From NCBI GenBank assembly GCA_903923395.1, contig CAIXXM010000107.1, positions 62,001 to 126,000 on the forward strand: 64,000 nucleotides of DNA, given 5' to 3'. The notes beneath the pieces are model-generated. The model saw only the letters and a program-made list of their open reading frames with translations. It was not told the origin of the DNA and did no database searches. Position numbers and translations under genes: made by a program. This document shows, piece by piece, positions 26,244-35,657 of the stretch (its first letter is position 1; the number at the start of each line of letters is the position of its first letter). This stretch comes from an uncultured Acidobacteriia bacterium. Its GTDB lineage: Bacteria > Acidobacteriota > Terriglobia > Bryobacterales > Bryobacteraceae.

Positions 26244-26966
26244 GTGAGGGTTGACCGAAACGTGACCGGGGCTCCGCAGCCCCTAAAAATCGCATTGGCA
26301 GCGCTGGTTCTCGCGTGGTCGTCAGAACAGCCACAAACCTGTCTCACGTACGGGATTCCCGTCAAACTCCGCGGCGAACTGACTCGAGTCAATGAGTATG
26401 GATATTGGGACTGGAGCGGAATCCTGCTGGACCGGCCAATTTGCACCATGGCAAACCCCGCCTATTCTGAGGACAGTTATGCGGGAATCCGGCTGCTTCA
26501 GGTCTGGCAGGGGGATACCGGCCGGGATATCCGTGAACTCGCAGGCGCGAAAGTGGAAGTGACCGGGCACCTCATGGACCCGCATACCGGCTATTGCCGA
26601 ACTGGTGTCTGTCTCCTGAAAACGGAGATCTCCGGAACTGGGTTGACTTGGAAGCCAGCCAGGGAAAAGGACATTGCACAACCCCTCGCATACGACATTG
26701 AAACCAAGGCCGGAAGATACTTTTCGAAGCGAGCTTGGGATTCATTGACAGGCAAACCGTTGATTCCCGTGGACGAATACGCCGTCCATTGGATGACGGG
26801 TGGCGAAGTGGTTTATCTCGACTGCCGGGACGGCTATGAGCGGGCCGGGGCGCACCTGGAACCACCGCACCCCGTCATGACATGTGACGACCCCGGCGAA
26901 CTTTGCGGCTTCAACGCTTTCGAAGGGACGGTTGCGCGGATGCATTGCGTCAAGAAGGACAAATAA
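26244..26966 (+). CDS. DUF4431-like secreted protein, 240 aa
   Basis: After a basic N-terminus and a hydrophobic stretch ([13 protein letters not shown]) the product has [10 protein letters not shown] and [17 protein letters not shown], which match the core of DUF4431 domains (a strand then LDxPICV), and [20 protein letters not shown], then [18 protein letters not shown]. The C-terminal third is not recognised. The start is GTG 26244 or, less likely, GTG 26262. It lies alone between the metK leader and the hrcA operon. Confidence 0.65.
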   Translation: MRVDRNVTGAPQPLKIALAALVLAWSSEQPQTCLTYGIPVKLRGELTRVNEYGYWDWSGILLDRPICTMANPAYSEDSYAGIRLLQVWQGDTGRDIRELAGAKVEVTGHLMDPHTGYCRTGVCLLKTEISGTGLTWKPAREKDIAQPLAYDIETKAGRYFSKRAWDSLTGKPLIPVDEYAVHWMTGGEVVYLDCRDGYERAGAHLEPPHPVMTCDDPGELCGFNAFEGTVARMHCVKKDK

Positions 26967-27047
26967 TGGATGCGCCTGCCGAGATGGGAGTGGGGCTGCG
27001 CCAGCGATCCAAAACTTGCGCCCCTTGCTCGCCTCCAGACTCCCGAT

Positions 27048-27077
27048 TTGCCCCGCGCCCTTCCGTAACGCTATATT
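27048..27077 (+). promoter_or_regulatory. Candidate promoter of the hrcA operon
   Basis: TTGCCC (27048-27053) and TATATT (27072-27077) are separated by 18 bases, about 20 bases before the hrcA start codon. This is a plausible vegetative promoter. No CIRCE element (TTAGCACTC-N9-GAGTGCTAA) is seen in the 130 bases upstream of hrcA, which is unusual for an HrcA operon. Confidence 0.4.
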
Positions 27078-27098
27078 CAAACCTAGAGATTTCGTCTC

Positions 27099-28139
27099 AT
27101 GGCGCAGGCAAAACACGAACTCACTCACCGGGAAAGGGAAATCCTTCACTCGGTCGTGCGCGCCTACATCGATGACGGGGAACCCGTCGGCAGCCGCACG
27201 ATATCGCGCTTTCCCCACTTCAACCTGAGCCCCGCCACCATCCGCAACGTGATGGCGGACCTGGCTGATCAAGGCTATCTCGCGCAGCCGCACACTTCCG
27301 CGGGACGCATTCCGACCGAACGTGCCTTCCGGGACTTCGTTGCCGGCTTGCCCTCGAAGCCGCTCCCCTTCGCCGACCGCGAACGCATCACCAATCAACT
27401 CGGCTCCGCGGCGTCCATTGAACAGCGCGTCGAAGCCGCGTCCAAGATTCTCACGGATTTGACCCGCAACGTCGGCATCGCAGCCGCGCTGCCTTCCACC
27501 TCGCAGCAACTGGAGCACGTGGAACTCATCGCACTGCCGGACAGCCGCGTTCTGATCATCGTCGCCACCAGTGACAAGATGGTGCGCAACCGCGTCGTCA
27601 CGCTGGACCAGGCGCTCACGCAGGATGACCTGACTGGCCTGCGGAACTACATCAACATCAACTTCTCCGGCTGGACGCTCGAACGCGCCCGGGCTGAAAT
27701 GCTGCGCCGCATCGAACAGGAAAAAGTCCTGTACGATGCCATGCTGCAAAAGCTCAACCTGCTCTACCAAAAGGGTCTGCTGGTGACGGAAACCGGCCCG
27801 CAGATTTCCATGGACGGCACCAGTTGGCTGGTCGGCCTGGACTTGCATCTTACCCGCGAGCGCATGCGGGACCTGTTCCGCGCCTTGGAAGAAAAGCACC
27901 GCGTGCTGGCATTGCTGGACCGTTTCATGGAATCCTCCGGGCACGGCGAGGTCGCGGTTCACGTCGGGCTGGAAGAGGCGCATCCTTCGATGCGGGAACT
28001 TGCTCTAATAGGTATCACCGTCGATCTGCCAAACGGTTTCCGGACACGCGTCGCCGTGCTGGGACCCGTGCGGATGCAATACGAGAAAGTGATCTCGTCC
28101 GTTTTGCAGATCGGACGGACCTTTGAAACCATACTTTAA
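27099..28139 (+). CDS. hrcA: Heat-inducible transcription repressor HrcA
   Basis: HrcA represses chaperone genes by binding CIRCE and is released when GroEL is occupied. The 346-residue product has the N-terminal winged helix (LTHREREILHSVVRAYIDDG, EPVGSRTIS, LSPATIRNVMADLADQGYL, PHTSAGRIPTERAFRDFV) and the GAF-like and dimerisation parts up to VAVLGPVRMQYEKVIS. First in a hrcA-grpE-dnaJ operon. With no CIRCE in front, its target here may lie elsewhere in the genome. Confidence 0.95.
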   Translation: MAQAKHELTHREREILHSVVRAYIDDGEPVGSRTISRFPHFNLSPATIRNVMADLADQGYLAQPHTSAGRIPTERAFRDFVAGLPSKPLPFADRERITNQLGSAASIEQRVEAASKILTDLTRNVGIAAALPSTSQQLEHVELIALPDSRVLIIVATSDKMVRNRVVTLDQALTQDDLTGLRNYININFSGWTLERARAEMLRRIEQEKVLYDAMLQKLNLLYQKGLLVTETGPQISMDGTSWLVGLDLHLTRERMRDLFRALEEKHRVLALLDRFMESSGHGEVAVHVGLEEAHPSMRELALIGITVDLPNGFRTRVAVLGPVRMQYEKVISSVLQIGRTFETIL

Positions 28140-28140
28140 G

Positions 28141-28170
28141 AACACCGGAAGGCCCGTTTTCCGGATGTTA
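28141..28170 (+). other. Intercistronic hairpin between hrcA and grpE
   Basis: CCGGAA (28145-28150) pairs with TTCCGG (28159-28164), with a further flanking AACA/TGTT pairing across one bulge. There is no T run, so it is more likely an mRNA processing or stability element than a terminator. Confidence 0.4.
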
Positions 28171-28185
28171 CCCTGAACTATAGCC

Positions 28186-28713
28186 GTGAGTGTCGAAAAC
28201 AACGAAATCCCAGTGGAAAACACCATAGAAACGCCCGTTGAAGAAACTGCCGCACCTGACAAGGCTGCCGCGGAAATCGCCCAGCTTCGTGGCGAGAGGG
28301 ACGACTTGAAAGAACTGCTGCTCCGCCGTCAAGCCGAATTCGACAACTTCCGCAAGCGCACCGAGCGTGAGCGGACGGAATACGTCCAGTTCGCGGCCAT
28401 GGATACGGTCAAGGAACTGCTGCCCGTACTCGACGACTTTGAGCGCGCGCTCAAGGTGGAATGCAGCAGTCCAGAGTACGTCAAGGGGATCGAAATGATC
28501 TATAACCGCATGGCCGAAAGTCTCAAGAAACAGGGACTTGAAGCGATTGATGCGGTTGGCAAACCCTTCGATCCGCACCTGCACCAGGCGATCGAACGTG
28601 TGGAAACGGCCGATGCCGCGGACAACACCGTGCTCGGCGAGTTCCAGCGCGGATACAACTTCAAAGGCAAGCTGCTCCGGCCCGCCATGGTGCGCGTCGC
28701 CGTACGGAGTTAA
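28186..28713 (+). CDS. grpE: Nucleotide exchange factor GrpE
   Basis: Releases ADP from DnaK during the chaperone cycle. The 175-residue product has an acidic N-terminus, a long coiled-coil helix (QLRGERDDLKELLLRRQAEF) and the conserved core DNFRKRTERERTEYVQFA, then PVLDDFERAL, GIEMIYNRMAESLKKQGLE and the beta tail. Start is GTG 28186. It is followed by dnaJ six bases after its stop. The dnaK gene normally found between these two is absent. Confidence 0.95.
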   Translation: MSVENNEIPVENTIETPVEETAAPDKAAAEIAQLRGERDDLKELLLRRQAEFDNFRKRTERERTEYVQFAAMDTVKELLPVLDDFERALKVECSSPEYVKGIEMIYNRMAESLKKQGLEAIDAVGKPFDPHLHQAIERVETADAADNTVLGEFQRGYNFKGKLLRPAMVRVAVRS

Positions 28714-28719
28714 GAACGG

Positions 28720-29850
28720 ATGGCTGTGGCAAAACGTGATTATTATGAGGTCCTGGGCGTAGGTCGAAGCGCCGGTGAGGCGGAACTGAAGAGCGCCTAC
28801 CGCAAGCTCGCGCTGCAATACCACCCCGACCGGAACCCGGGCGATGCGGCTGCCGAAGAGAAATTCAAGGAAGCGGCGGAAGCCTACGGCGTTCTCTCCG
28901 ATGCCCAGAAACGTGCTGCCTATGACGCCTATGGACACCAAGGAGTCTCCGGCATGGGCGGCGGCGGCGGCTTCGAAGGCGGCGTCGACCTCAGTGACAT
29001 CCTGAGCCAGGTTTTTGGTTTTGGTGATGTGTTCGGCCAGTCCGCCGGCGGTGGACGCGGGGGCAGGAACCGCCCGATGAAGGGCGAGGACCTCCGGTTT
29101 GATATGTCGATCAGCTTCGAGGATGCGGCATTCGGCAAGGTTGCGGATCTCCAGATTCCACGGCTCGAAGCCTGCGAACGCTGCCAGGGCAAAGGTGCGG
29201 AGCCCGGTTCCGGCACCATCACCTGCCCGGCCTGCGATGGCCGCGGGGAACAGATCTACAGTCAGGGCTTCCTTTCCGTCCGGCGCACTTGCGGGAGTTG
29301 CAAAGGCGCGGGCCAGATCGTCAAGCAGGTCTGCACCACGTGCCGCGGCGAGGGCTACAAACAGATCCAGCGCAAATTGAAGGTGACCGTTCCGGCTGGT
29401 ATTGCGGATGGCAACCGTCTGCGCGTACCCGGGGAAGGGCAACCCGGCGCCAACGGCGGACCCAGCGGCGACCTCTACATCTTCTTCTCCGTCAAAGAGC
29501 ACCCGGTCTTTGAGCGGCATGAGAATGATCTTCATTGCACGGTGCCCATTAACGTCGCGCAGGCGGTTCTGGGCGACGAAATCGAGGTACCTTCGCTCGA
29601 AGGCAAGATCAAACTCACGATTCCCGAAGGCATTCAGAGCGGGCAGGAATTGCGCGTCAAGGGCAAAGGTGTGCCGGAGGTGCAGGGGCGTGGCCGTGGC
29701 GACTTGATTGTCCACATTGAGGTCAAAGTGCCCACCAAGCTGACCCGCGACCAGCGGAAGCTCTTCGAGCAACTGGCAGAAACCCTGCCGGTGAGCAATG
29801 AGCCCAATGAAAAAGGCCTGTTCGACAAGGTCAAAGATTACTTTATGTAG
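28720..29850 (+). CDS. dnaJ: Chaperone protein DnaJ
   Basis: Co-chaperone that stimulates DnaK and binds unfolded proteins. The 376-residue product starts with the J-domain ([18 protein letters not shown], and YHPDRNPGD with the essential HPD), a Gly-rich linker ([10 protein letters not shown]), the four zinc-finger CxxCxGxG motifs ([32 protein letters not shown]) and the C-terminal substrate-binding domains. Length is typical. The stop is overlapped by the ribosome-binding site of the next gene. Confidence 0.97.
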   Translation: MAVAKRDYYEVLGVGRSAGEAELKSAYRKLALQYHPDRNPGDAAAEEKFKEAAEAYGVLSDAQKRAAYDAYGHQGVSGMGGGGGFEGGVDLSDILSQVFGFGDVFGQSAGGGRGGRNRPMKGEDLRFDMSISFEDAAFGKVADLQIPRLEACERCQGKGAEPGSGTITCPACDGRGEQIYSQGFLSVRRTCGSCKGAGQIVKQVCTTCRGEGYKQIQRKLKVTVPAGIADGNRLRVPGEGQPGANGGPSGDLYIFFSVKEHPVFERHENDLHCTVPINVAQAVLGDEIEVPSLEGKIKLTIPEGIQSGQELRVKGKGVPEVQGRGRGDLIVHIEVKVPTKLTRDQRKLFEQLAETLPVSNEPNEKGLFDKVKDYFM

Positions 29851-29860
29851 GAGGCCGCCC

Positions 29861-30526
29861 TTGCGGCTGCTGGCAATTGTTCTCGCGTTTTGTTCACTGG
29901 CTGGTGCCGCCGAGCGGGGCCTGACTCTGACGAACCGCGACTACAGATACAAGGCAAAAAACGGCGAACTCATCGGGTTCTATCCAGCACTCGACGCACC
30001 TGGCAACCCCAAAGCCGCCACGATGTTCAATGAGCGGATGCACCGGTTTCTGAATGACCGCCGCCAGACCATTGCCGCGGCGGACAAGAAGAACTTTCTC
30101 ACCCTGCGGCTCAGCTTCACGCAGGCCATCACGTCCGGCGGCTTCATCTCCGTGCGGTTCGAACTACTCGCGGAAGAGCGCCAGATGGCTCATCCCGGCG
30201 ACCAATTCTTCACGATCCTCTTCGACACAAAGAACTGCCGCGAACTGGAATTGAAGGACTTGTTCCTGCCCCGCACCGCCTGGCTCGACCGTCTGGTGCA
30301 GTATTCCCGGGCAGAACTGATGGGCCGCGATATCGGCTCCACTGATGACTGGGTGGAGAAAGGGACGGGAGCCAATCCGGGGAACTTCACGATCTTCCGG
30401 CTCAGTGACCGGGAACTGGAGATTACTTTCCCGCCGTATCAGGTGGCACCCTACTCTTCAGGCACGCAGAGAGTGGCGATACCGGTTGCGGTGCTGGAAG
30501 GGTTTCTGCGCCCGGAGTTGTTCTAG
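29861..30526 (+). CDS. DUF3298 (RsiV-like) secreted protein, 221 aa
   Basis: The start is TTG 29861, with GGAGG at 29850-29854 that begins on the last base of the dnaJ stop; longer frames inside dnaJ lack such a site. The product has a signal peptide (LRLLAIVLAFCSLAGAA) and then a domain like the extracytoplasmic part of RsiV: LRLSFTQAITSGGFISVRFE, HPGDQFFTILFDTKNCRELE, and near the end PPYQVAPYSSGTQRVAIPV. In RsiV this domain senses lysozyme, but here there is no membrane helix or sigma-binding part, so that role cannot be assumed. Linked in position to the heat-shock operon. Confidence 0.8.
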   Translation: MRLLAIVLAFCSLAGAAERGLTLTNRDYRYKAKNGELIGFYPALDAPGNPKAATMFNERMHRFLNDRRQTIAAADKKNFLTLRLSFTQAITSGGFISVRFELLAEERQMAHPGDQFFTILFDTKNCRELELKDLFLPRTAWLDRLVQYSRAELMGRDIGSTDDWVEKGTGANPGNFTIFRLSDRELEITFPPYQVAPYSSGTQRVAIPVAVLEGFLRPELF

Positions 30527-30867
30527 GGCCAGATCTTTCCCAACCGAAGAACGAATCCCTCCACAGGAGCCTCGCCGGCAATATTGTCGAGCCCTGTCAT
30601 CACGTCGACTGATCCTGGCTTATAGACTTCGACCGTGCGGGATTCCGGGAGGATCAGCCAGCCCAACGCGACTCCGTTGTCGATCCATTCCTGCATCTTG
30701 GCGCGCAGGGTTTGGACGCGGTCAGAGGCCGACTTGAGTTCGATGACGAACTCTGGAGTGACGTGCCACATGGCTTTCTCAGGGACTCCAGTGAGGCGGG
30801 CATTTGAGACCCAGGCAGCGTCAGGGGAGCGCCGCGCACCATTGCGCAGGAATGAATTCCCGGTCCG
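30523..30867 (-). pseudogene. 5'-truncated Uma2-family nuclease remnant
   Basis: On the minus strand the frame from 30867 to 30523 encodes the C-terminal two thirds of a Uma2/DUF820 PD-(D/E)xK protein: GARRSPDAAWVSNARL, MWHVTPEFVIELKSASDRVQ (ELK catalytic), then KMQEWIDNGVALGWLILPES, and the terminal VEVYKPG. The N-terminal ~70 residues that normally precede this are missing; the frame begins directly after the in-frame TGA of the upstream gene and has no start codon until ATG 30771. It is probably a decayed gene left by a deletion. A shortened protein from 30771 cannot be excluded. Confidence 0.75.
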
Positions 30868-31566
30868 TCACGGCAGATTGTTCTCCAGCCACCGCAGCCG
30901 CTCCAACTGCGCTTCCAACTCTCCCAGACCGCATTCCAGATTGATATACCGGAACCCGCGCTTCGCCGCCAAACGGGACAAGGACCCATCATCCGGATCC
31001 GGCTTCGCCTGCAGCACTACATTAAACGGCGACTGCTTCAAAATCGCGTAATCCTTGGGGTCCGTGCACAGGAAGAAGTTCCGCGGACGCCCCGGTTCTT
31101 TGATCGACGTCTCATCACTCGCCTCAATCTCACTCTTCACCGAATACTCGCGGTTATTGTGCAGCGCGACCAGACGGCTGCCGGGACCCGGCGTAATCCG
31201 CTTCATGAGCTTTTCCCGCTCGCGCTCCAGTAATTCCAGAGCCGGGCCGGGGTCGACATTCGGATTGAGATCGCGCAGGCTCTTCTCCGCACCAACACGG
31301 GAAAACATGCGGTTCGGGTCGACCTTCAGACCCGCCACAGTGACATAGCGGTCTTTGCCGGTCACGGAAAAAGCCGTGCCCTCATAGGCCTGCATGTGCA
31401 GATCCATGACTTCGCGCGCTGTATCTTCATTGCCGTGGATGAAGATGTACCGGCGCGGACTTTTCGCGTTATTCCGAACAACCTTGAACTCCACGCCGCC
31501 CAGCGTTTCGACAGGCTTGCGGTGAAAAATGGAAAGTCCGGTAAGCAGAAAGGTTCGGCGCAGCAT
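30868..31566 (-). CDS. Exported hypothetical protein, 232 aa
   Basis: Starts at 31566 with a possible signal region (MLRRTFLLTGLSIF). The body has conserved-looking stretches YIFIHGNEDTAREVMDLHMQ, LVALHNNREYSVKSEIE, PRNFFLCTDPKDYAILKQSP and RGFRYINLECGLGELE. The IHGNE, LHNN and NLE elements could supply metal ligands of a small amidase or peptidase fold, but no family is recognised with confidence. It lies five bases downstream of the propeller gene and directly before the Uma2 remnant in the same direction. Confidence 0.6.
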   Translation of the reverse strand: MLRRTFLLTGLSIFHRKPVETLGGVEFKVVRNNAKSPRRYIFIHGNEDTAREVMDLHMQAYEGTAFSVTGKDRYVTVAGLKVDPNRMFSRVGAEKSLRDLNPNVDPGPALELLEREREKLMKRITPGPGSRLVALHNNREYSVKSEIEASDETSIKEPGRPRNFFLCTDPKDYAILKQSPFNVVLQAKPDPDDGSLSRLAAKRGFRYINLECGLGELEAQLERLRWLENNLP

Positions 31567-31570
31567 TTCC

Positions 31571-34135
31571 TCAGTTTAGAACTGAGACGGAAATGGGCAC
31601 GTCGACGTGGCTGATAGTGATCACCAACTTATGGTCTCCGTCCGTCAAAGGTGGTATTTCGACCTCTACTTCGACGATATCCGGATCATCAGCAATCTCC
31701 ACCCGTGTGACTTTGGAATACTTTGTTCCAAAGGAAGCCCAGGCCGACGGGACACGGGCACCGCAGTTCAGGAACCGGGCGACAATGTGGTCGCCGGGAG
31801 CGACCGGACCGCCATTGCCCAGAACAGCCTGAAGAACAGGAACAAGACCTTGCGCAGCGATTGGACTGCCGCTGGCGCGCAGTTGCCCCTTCTCATCGAA
31901 TACTTCAAGGAGCACGCTCTTGCCGCCGGGAGTCAGCTTTGGCAACCGGAATGAAATGTCGGGATACTGGAGACTGTCCACAGCGACGGGGGAACCGTCC
32001 AACAGCAAATGCAGGCTTCCCCGGCTCGCCTCCACCGGCAGCGTGCAGGTCAGCAGGGCACCGGGAACACCAGGATTCGGGCAAGAGACTCTGCCAGGGA
32101 CTTTGCTGGCGAGATTGATCACCGTGACCGGCAGGTTGATCTTGACCGATTCCGGAGACCAGATCTGGACAGTCTGGGTAAAGATGTAAGGGTACGACGG
32201 AAGGGCACTCACCGGAATGACCAAATCATTTGGAGTCAAACCAAATTGATATTGGCTGAACCCGGCGCCCACATCCGCGATGAAGTGAAGCGGTACTCCC
32301 GTCGTTCCAATATGAACGGCCTGGGTAAGAACAGTTGAAGTGCCATCGAAGACGAAATCGAGCGAGGGCGGATCGAGGATGAAATCCGGCGTTCCGTTGC
32401 GCAGGAGAACGTCGAAGCTGGCACTTTCGGTACCGCCCCAAATGTTCATTTGCCCGGTCAGCGTGATTGTCGCCCGCCAGTTTCCCCACGCATTCTTGGA
32501 AGGATCAATCCCAATCTTCAGATCGAATGGCGTTGTGACACTGTTGCGGTCGATAGAAAAGCATGGCGGGCCAGCAATCTCAACACGATAAACGGCCGGT
32601 TGATCCCCAAACGATCCGGCAAAGCTGTGCAGCGGCACAGTGAGAACAAACGGTGCCTGGGATGGGTCTGAGACCACGGTGTAGAGAGGTTGCACGCTCA
32701 GCTTCGGTTGGGCCATACCAATGGACATTGGCAGCATTTGCAGCGCATTCTGCCTGCCGGGGGAGTAAATCCAGGGTGTGCGGACAAAATAACTTGTGGG
32801 CGAAAAGTCGACATCCGCAGGAGCAGACATCCACTGCACGTCACCCGCGCCTCTAAATACGGCCATCTGAGTACTGGAATCCGGGCTATCCACATGGAAG
32901 GACATCGGCCGGTCAGGAACACTCTTCCCGGGAAGCATCAGCATGGTGAAAACCAGCGCATCCACATTGATTTGCAGAGGTGCTGGTCCCTGAGACTCGA
33001 GATCAATCGTTTGCAGGGCCGGAACGTTAATTGCTGTGGCGGAGTATCTGCGGGGGTCATAAACCACGCCAGTCGTAACAAGCGAGAGCCGGCTTTGTTG
33101 GCGCGTACAGCCATAGACGGTGCCTCCATAGTTCAGATCATTCGCGGTAATGCCCCCATCGCTTCCCAGTTTGACCAGCCGGATGGCGGAACCAGGACCC
33201 ACCCCGAAGGCGAGTGTGTCTCCATTGGGATCGGAGAAGACACAATCCACCTGATTCAGCTTGGGAACAAAGGTGGCCGAAGTGATCTGGCCCTGGGGCG
33301 AGAACATCATTAGAAACGGCGCAGCCACGCCCGCAGCGGGGTCCGGAGCCTGCGTGGAAACAGACACCAGGCGGGAAGAATCCCCATCCTGCGTGGTTGC
33401 CGCCAGAACTGTTGTGCCATCCACTGCCATCGCCAGGTCCCCGAAGGTGACATGCATAGCCGTATCAGTCGAATAATCGAACGCGGGAACCATCTGGGAA
33501 TCAAAGCGGGAAACAAATGCGGTTTGACCAATTGGACCGCTCTTTCCCCCCGCGACTATATTTCCGGCCAGATCGCGGCGCAGAGCCAGAATTTTGCGGC
33601 CAGCGGGAAGAGTGACGGAAGGCCCGGCAACACCATCCGGGCTGAAGCTGAGGATGTCCGAATTCAACGTTGCTGCGAGGATGCCGGTGTTATCCGCATA
33701 CAATGCCGTGATGCCCGGAACAGACAGGTTTCGCAACAATTGGCCCGTGGGTGAGAACTGCAACAAGCCAACGTTGTCTGCCCCCTTACACGCGCGGAAA
33801 CCAACCCAAAGGGTGCCATCTGGTGCACCGACAAGCGCCGATGCCACCAGTCTGGTGTAACCACTGGGGAGCACGAGATCTGGCAGGGGGTTCAGTTGTT
33901 GATCAAAGTGGCTGACGCTCGACGTGCAAGTGAAGCCATTGGGGGAATAATCATTCGTGTAACTTGCGGTATAGCTGCTGCCATCCGGCATGACAGCAAG
34001 CGCTGAACTGCCTGCGTATGCAACATCCCGGAGGATAACGGTTGGAGAGAAGGGAATATCCTGCGCCAACAGCGGTGCGCAGAGCAGAACTGGCAGCATG
34101 GCATGCCGAGTCCCGCGAAATGAAAAATGGAACAC
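31571..34135 (-). CDS. Secreted beta-propeller-like protein, 854 aa
   Basis: The start is GTG at 34133-34135 with AGG nearby; ATG 34099 is an alternative. The N-terminal region is a signal peptide, then repeating beta-strand units (SALAVMPDGSSYTASY, GAPDGTLWVGFRACKG, AGNIVAGGKSG) like a beta-propeller. The middle is an Ig-like sandwich domain set, and the C-terminal segment (LGNGGPVAPGDHIVARFLNC, then PLTDGDHKLVITISHVDVPIS) resembles the C-terminal domain common in Solibacter secreted proteins. A surface or extracellular structural role is likely; no enzyme site is visible. Confidence 0.75.
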   Translation of the reverse strand: MFHFSFRGTRHAMLPVLLCAPLLAQDIPFSPTVILRDVAYAGSSALAVMPDGSSYTASYTNDYSPNGFTCTSSVSHFDQQLNPLPDLVLPSGYTRLVASALVGAPDGTLWVGFRACKGADNVGLLQFSPTGQLLRNLSVPGITALYADNTGILAATLNSDILSFSPDGVAGPSVTLPAGRKILALRRDLAGNIVAGGKSGPIGQTAFVSRFDSQMVPAFDYSTDTAMHVTFGDLAMAVDGTTVLAATTQDGDSSRLVSVSTQAPDPAAGVAAPFLMMFSPQGQITSATFVPKLNQVDCVFSDPNGDTLAFGVGPGSAIRLVKLGSDGGITANDLNYGGTVYGCTRQQSRLSLVTTGVVYDPRRYSATAINVPALQTIDLESQGPAPLQINVDALVFTMLMLPGKSVPDRPMSFHVDSPDSSTQMAVFRGAGDVQWMSAPADVDFSPTSYFVRTPWIYSPGRQNALQMLPMSIGMAQPKLSVQPLYTVVSDPSQAPFVLTVPLHSFAGSFGDQPAVYRVEIAGPPCFSIDRNSVTTPFDLKIGIDPSKNAWGNWRATITLTGQMNIWGGTESASFDVLLRNGTPDFILDPPSLDFVFDGTSTVLTQAVHIGTTGVPLHFIADVGAGFSQYQFGLTPNDLVIPVSALPSYPYIFTQTVQIWSPESVKINLPVTVINLASKVPGRVSCPNPGVPGALLTCTLPVEASRGSLHLLLDGSPVAVDSLQYPDISFRLPKLTPGGKSVLLEVFDEKGQLRASGSPIAAQGLVPVLQAVLGNGGPVAPGDHIVARFLNCGARVPSAWASFGTKYSKVTRVEIADDPDIVEVEVEIPPLTDGDHKLVITISHVDVPISVSVLN

Positions 34136-34187
34136 GAACCTGTCTGGATGTTAACCCAAGTCCGTGTTCCATTTGGGAACAGATTAC

Positions 34188-35630
34188 TTAATCGACCGGC
34201 GGCGCGGCAGACTTCCGCTTGCGCGGCGCGGCGGAACCAGTCGTCTTGCGGGGAGCACGCTTGCGCGGTGCCGGCGCCACGTTGCCGTTGACTTCCGGAC
34301 CAGCCACCTTGCGGGCACCCTTCTTGGGACGCGGCGAACCTGCTGTGGGCTGTCCGGGGACAACCGGCTGGGGCTCTTCCACCTCTTCTTCCTCATCGAG
34401 GAGAATCAGCGGTTCCGGCTCCGGCACGGCAGGCGGATGGAACTCCGCACCCAGATGCACGATCAGCGTATTCGTCTCATCCGGATTCACCCGGACCACC
34501 GTCTTATCCTGCGCGTAATTCAGGAATTCGCTGAACTCCTGGAAGCCAAATGTCTTCCAGTCGAAAGCGGGAGATTCTTCCTTCACCCACGCAGCAAGTT
34601 CGTCGGCAGGCACACCATCTTCCATCTCGAGCCGGTGATTCTCCAGCACGTCGCGGAGGTAGGGCAGTGCCTCTTCCGGCTTGACCGTCTTTTCCGGCAG
34701 GCCAGTGCGGCGGCGCTGGATCATGTAGCGGCCTTCGCCACCAGTGACCAGAATCAGATCAGCCTTCTTGAGCTTGTCGATGAAGTCGGTGAACGAACCC
34801 GCACCGTAAGCGCGTTCGCTGAAGCTCGAATCGAGCTGCAACATGGTGGACTTCAAGAGGCCCAGTTGCGGGCGGACTTCGCGGCGCTCCAGAACCTGCA
34901 GCGCGCGTTCCACCAGCGGCATGGCCTGGATGAGGTCCAATGCCGGCGGGCGGTTCTTCTGCTGCTGTTGGGGCTGGCGGTCACCACGGTCTCTGTCGCG
35001 GTCGCGGTCTCTGTCACGGCGGTCATGGCGCGGCGGACGGACGTCCTCGGGCTTGAAGCCTTCCGGTACGGTCGGAATATCCGAACCGAGCGCGGCGAGA
35101 TTCGGCTGAATCGCCGGGCGGTCATGCTGGTGGCGCGGCGGTGTGGAGGCACGCGACGGCCGGTCATCGAGCAAAGACTCATAGCTGATGAATTCGTGGC
35201 AGTTCTTTTGCAGGATGGTGCTGGTGAAGGCCTTGCCGCCCACCACGAACACCGTCTTGTCGTATTGCTTCAACTTGTTCACCAGCGCGATAAAATCGCT
35301 GTCGCCGCTGATGATGGCGAAGGCATTGATGTGATCGTGCGTGAACGCCATTTCGAGAGCGTCCAAGGCCAGATTGATATCCGCGCCGTTCTTGTCGCCG
35401 CGGGGCGACGGGTCGCGCTGGACCATCTGTACGGCATACTCGGAGAGCTGCCGTGTGGAGTTCTCGAGCTTGCCCCAGTTGGCGTAGGCGATCTTGGTGA
35501 CGATCTCACCACGCTCCTTGAGTCCTTCGAGAACGTTTGATACATCGAACTCGCGCTGCAGAGTGGACTTGACGCCGATCTCGATGTTGTCGAAGTCAAT
35601 AAAGACTGCGATCTTGAGGTGCTTTTCCAT
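34188..35630 (-). CDS. NYN-domain ribonuclease-like protein with two LOTUS/OST-HTH domains
   Basis: The 480-residue product starts at ATG 35630, with GGAAGG upstream. Residues about 5-155 are an NYN/PIN-like domain with the acidic residues in AVFIDFDNIE, KNGADINLALDALEM and FAIISGDSDFIALVNKL. An arginine/aspartate-rich linker (DRRDRDRDRDRDRG) follows. Then come two OST-HTH/LOTUS-like regions, one with LLKSTMLQLDSSFSERAYGA and one with FDWKTFGFQEFSEFLNYAQD. The C-terminal 60 residues are Lys/Arg/Ala/Pro-rich. NYN domains are often RNases and LOTUS domains bind RNA, so an RNA-processing or decay role is inferred. The mutase subunit gene lies 28 bases upstream. Confidence 0.85.
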   Translation of the reverse strand: MEKHLKIAVFIDFDNIEIGVKSTLQREFDVSNVLEGLKERGEIVTKIAYANWGKLENSTRQLSEYAVQMVQRDPSPRGDKNGADINLALDALEMAFTHDHINAFAIISGDSDFIALVNKLKQYDKTVFVVGGKAFTSTILQKNCHEFISYESLLDDRPSRASTPPRHQHDRPAIQPNLAALGSDIPTVPEGFKPEDVRPPRHDRRDRDRDRDRDRGDRQPQQQQKNRPPALDLIQAMPLVERALQVLERREVRPQLGLLKSTMLQLDSSFSERAYGAGSFTDFIDKLKKADLILVTGGEGRYMIQRRRTGLPEKTVKPEEALPYLRDVLENHRLEMEDGVPADELAAWVKEESPAFDWKTFGFQEFSEFLNYAQDKTVVRVNPDETNTLIVHLGAEFHPPAVPEPEPLILLDEEEEVEEPQPVVPGQPTAGSPRPKKGARKVAGPEVNGNVAPAPRKRAPRKTTGSAAPRKRKSAAPPVD

Positions 35631-35657
35631 TTTCACCTTCCCCTGTCGGGGTGAATT

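Noticed and set aside
26967-27098. CIRCE element upstream of hrcA
   Set aside because: Neither TTAGCACTC nor its complement is present.
26742-27983. 413-codon minus-strand frame
   Set aside because: Antisense to hrcA and the DUF4431-like gene.
28168-29772. 534-codon minus-strand frame
   Set aside because: Antisense to grpE and dnaJ, both certain genes.
34164-35540. 458-codon plus-strand frame
   Set aside because: Antisense to the NYN-LOTUS gene, which has recognisable domains.
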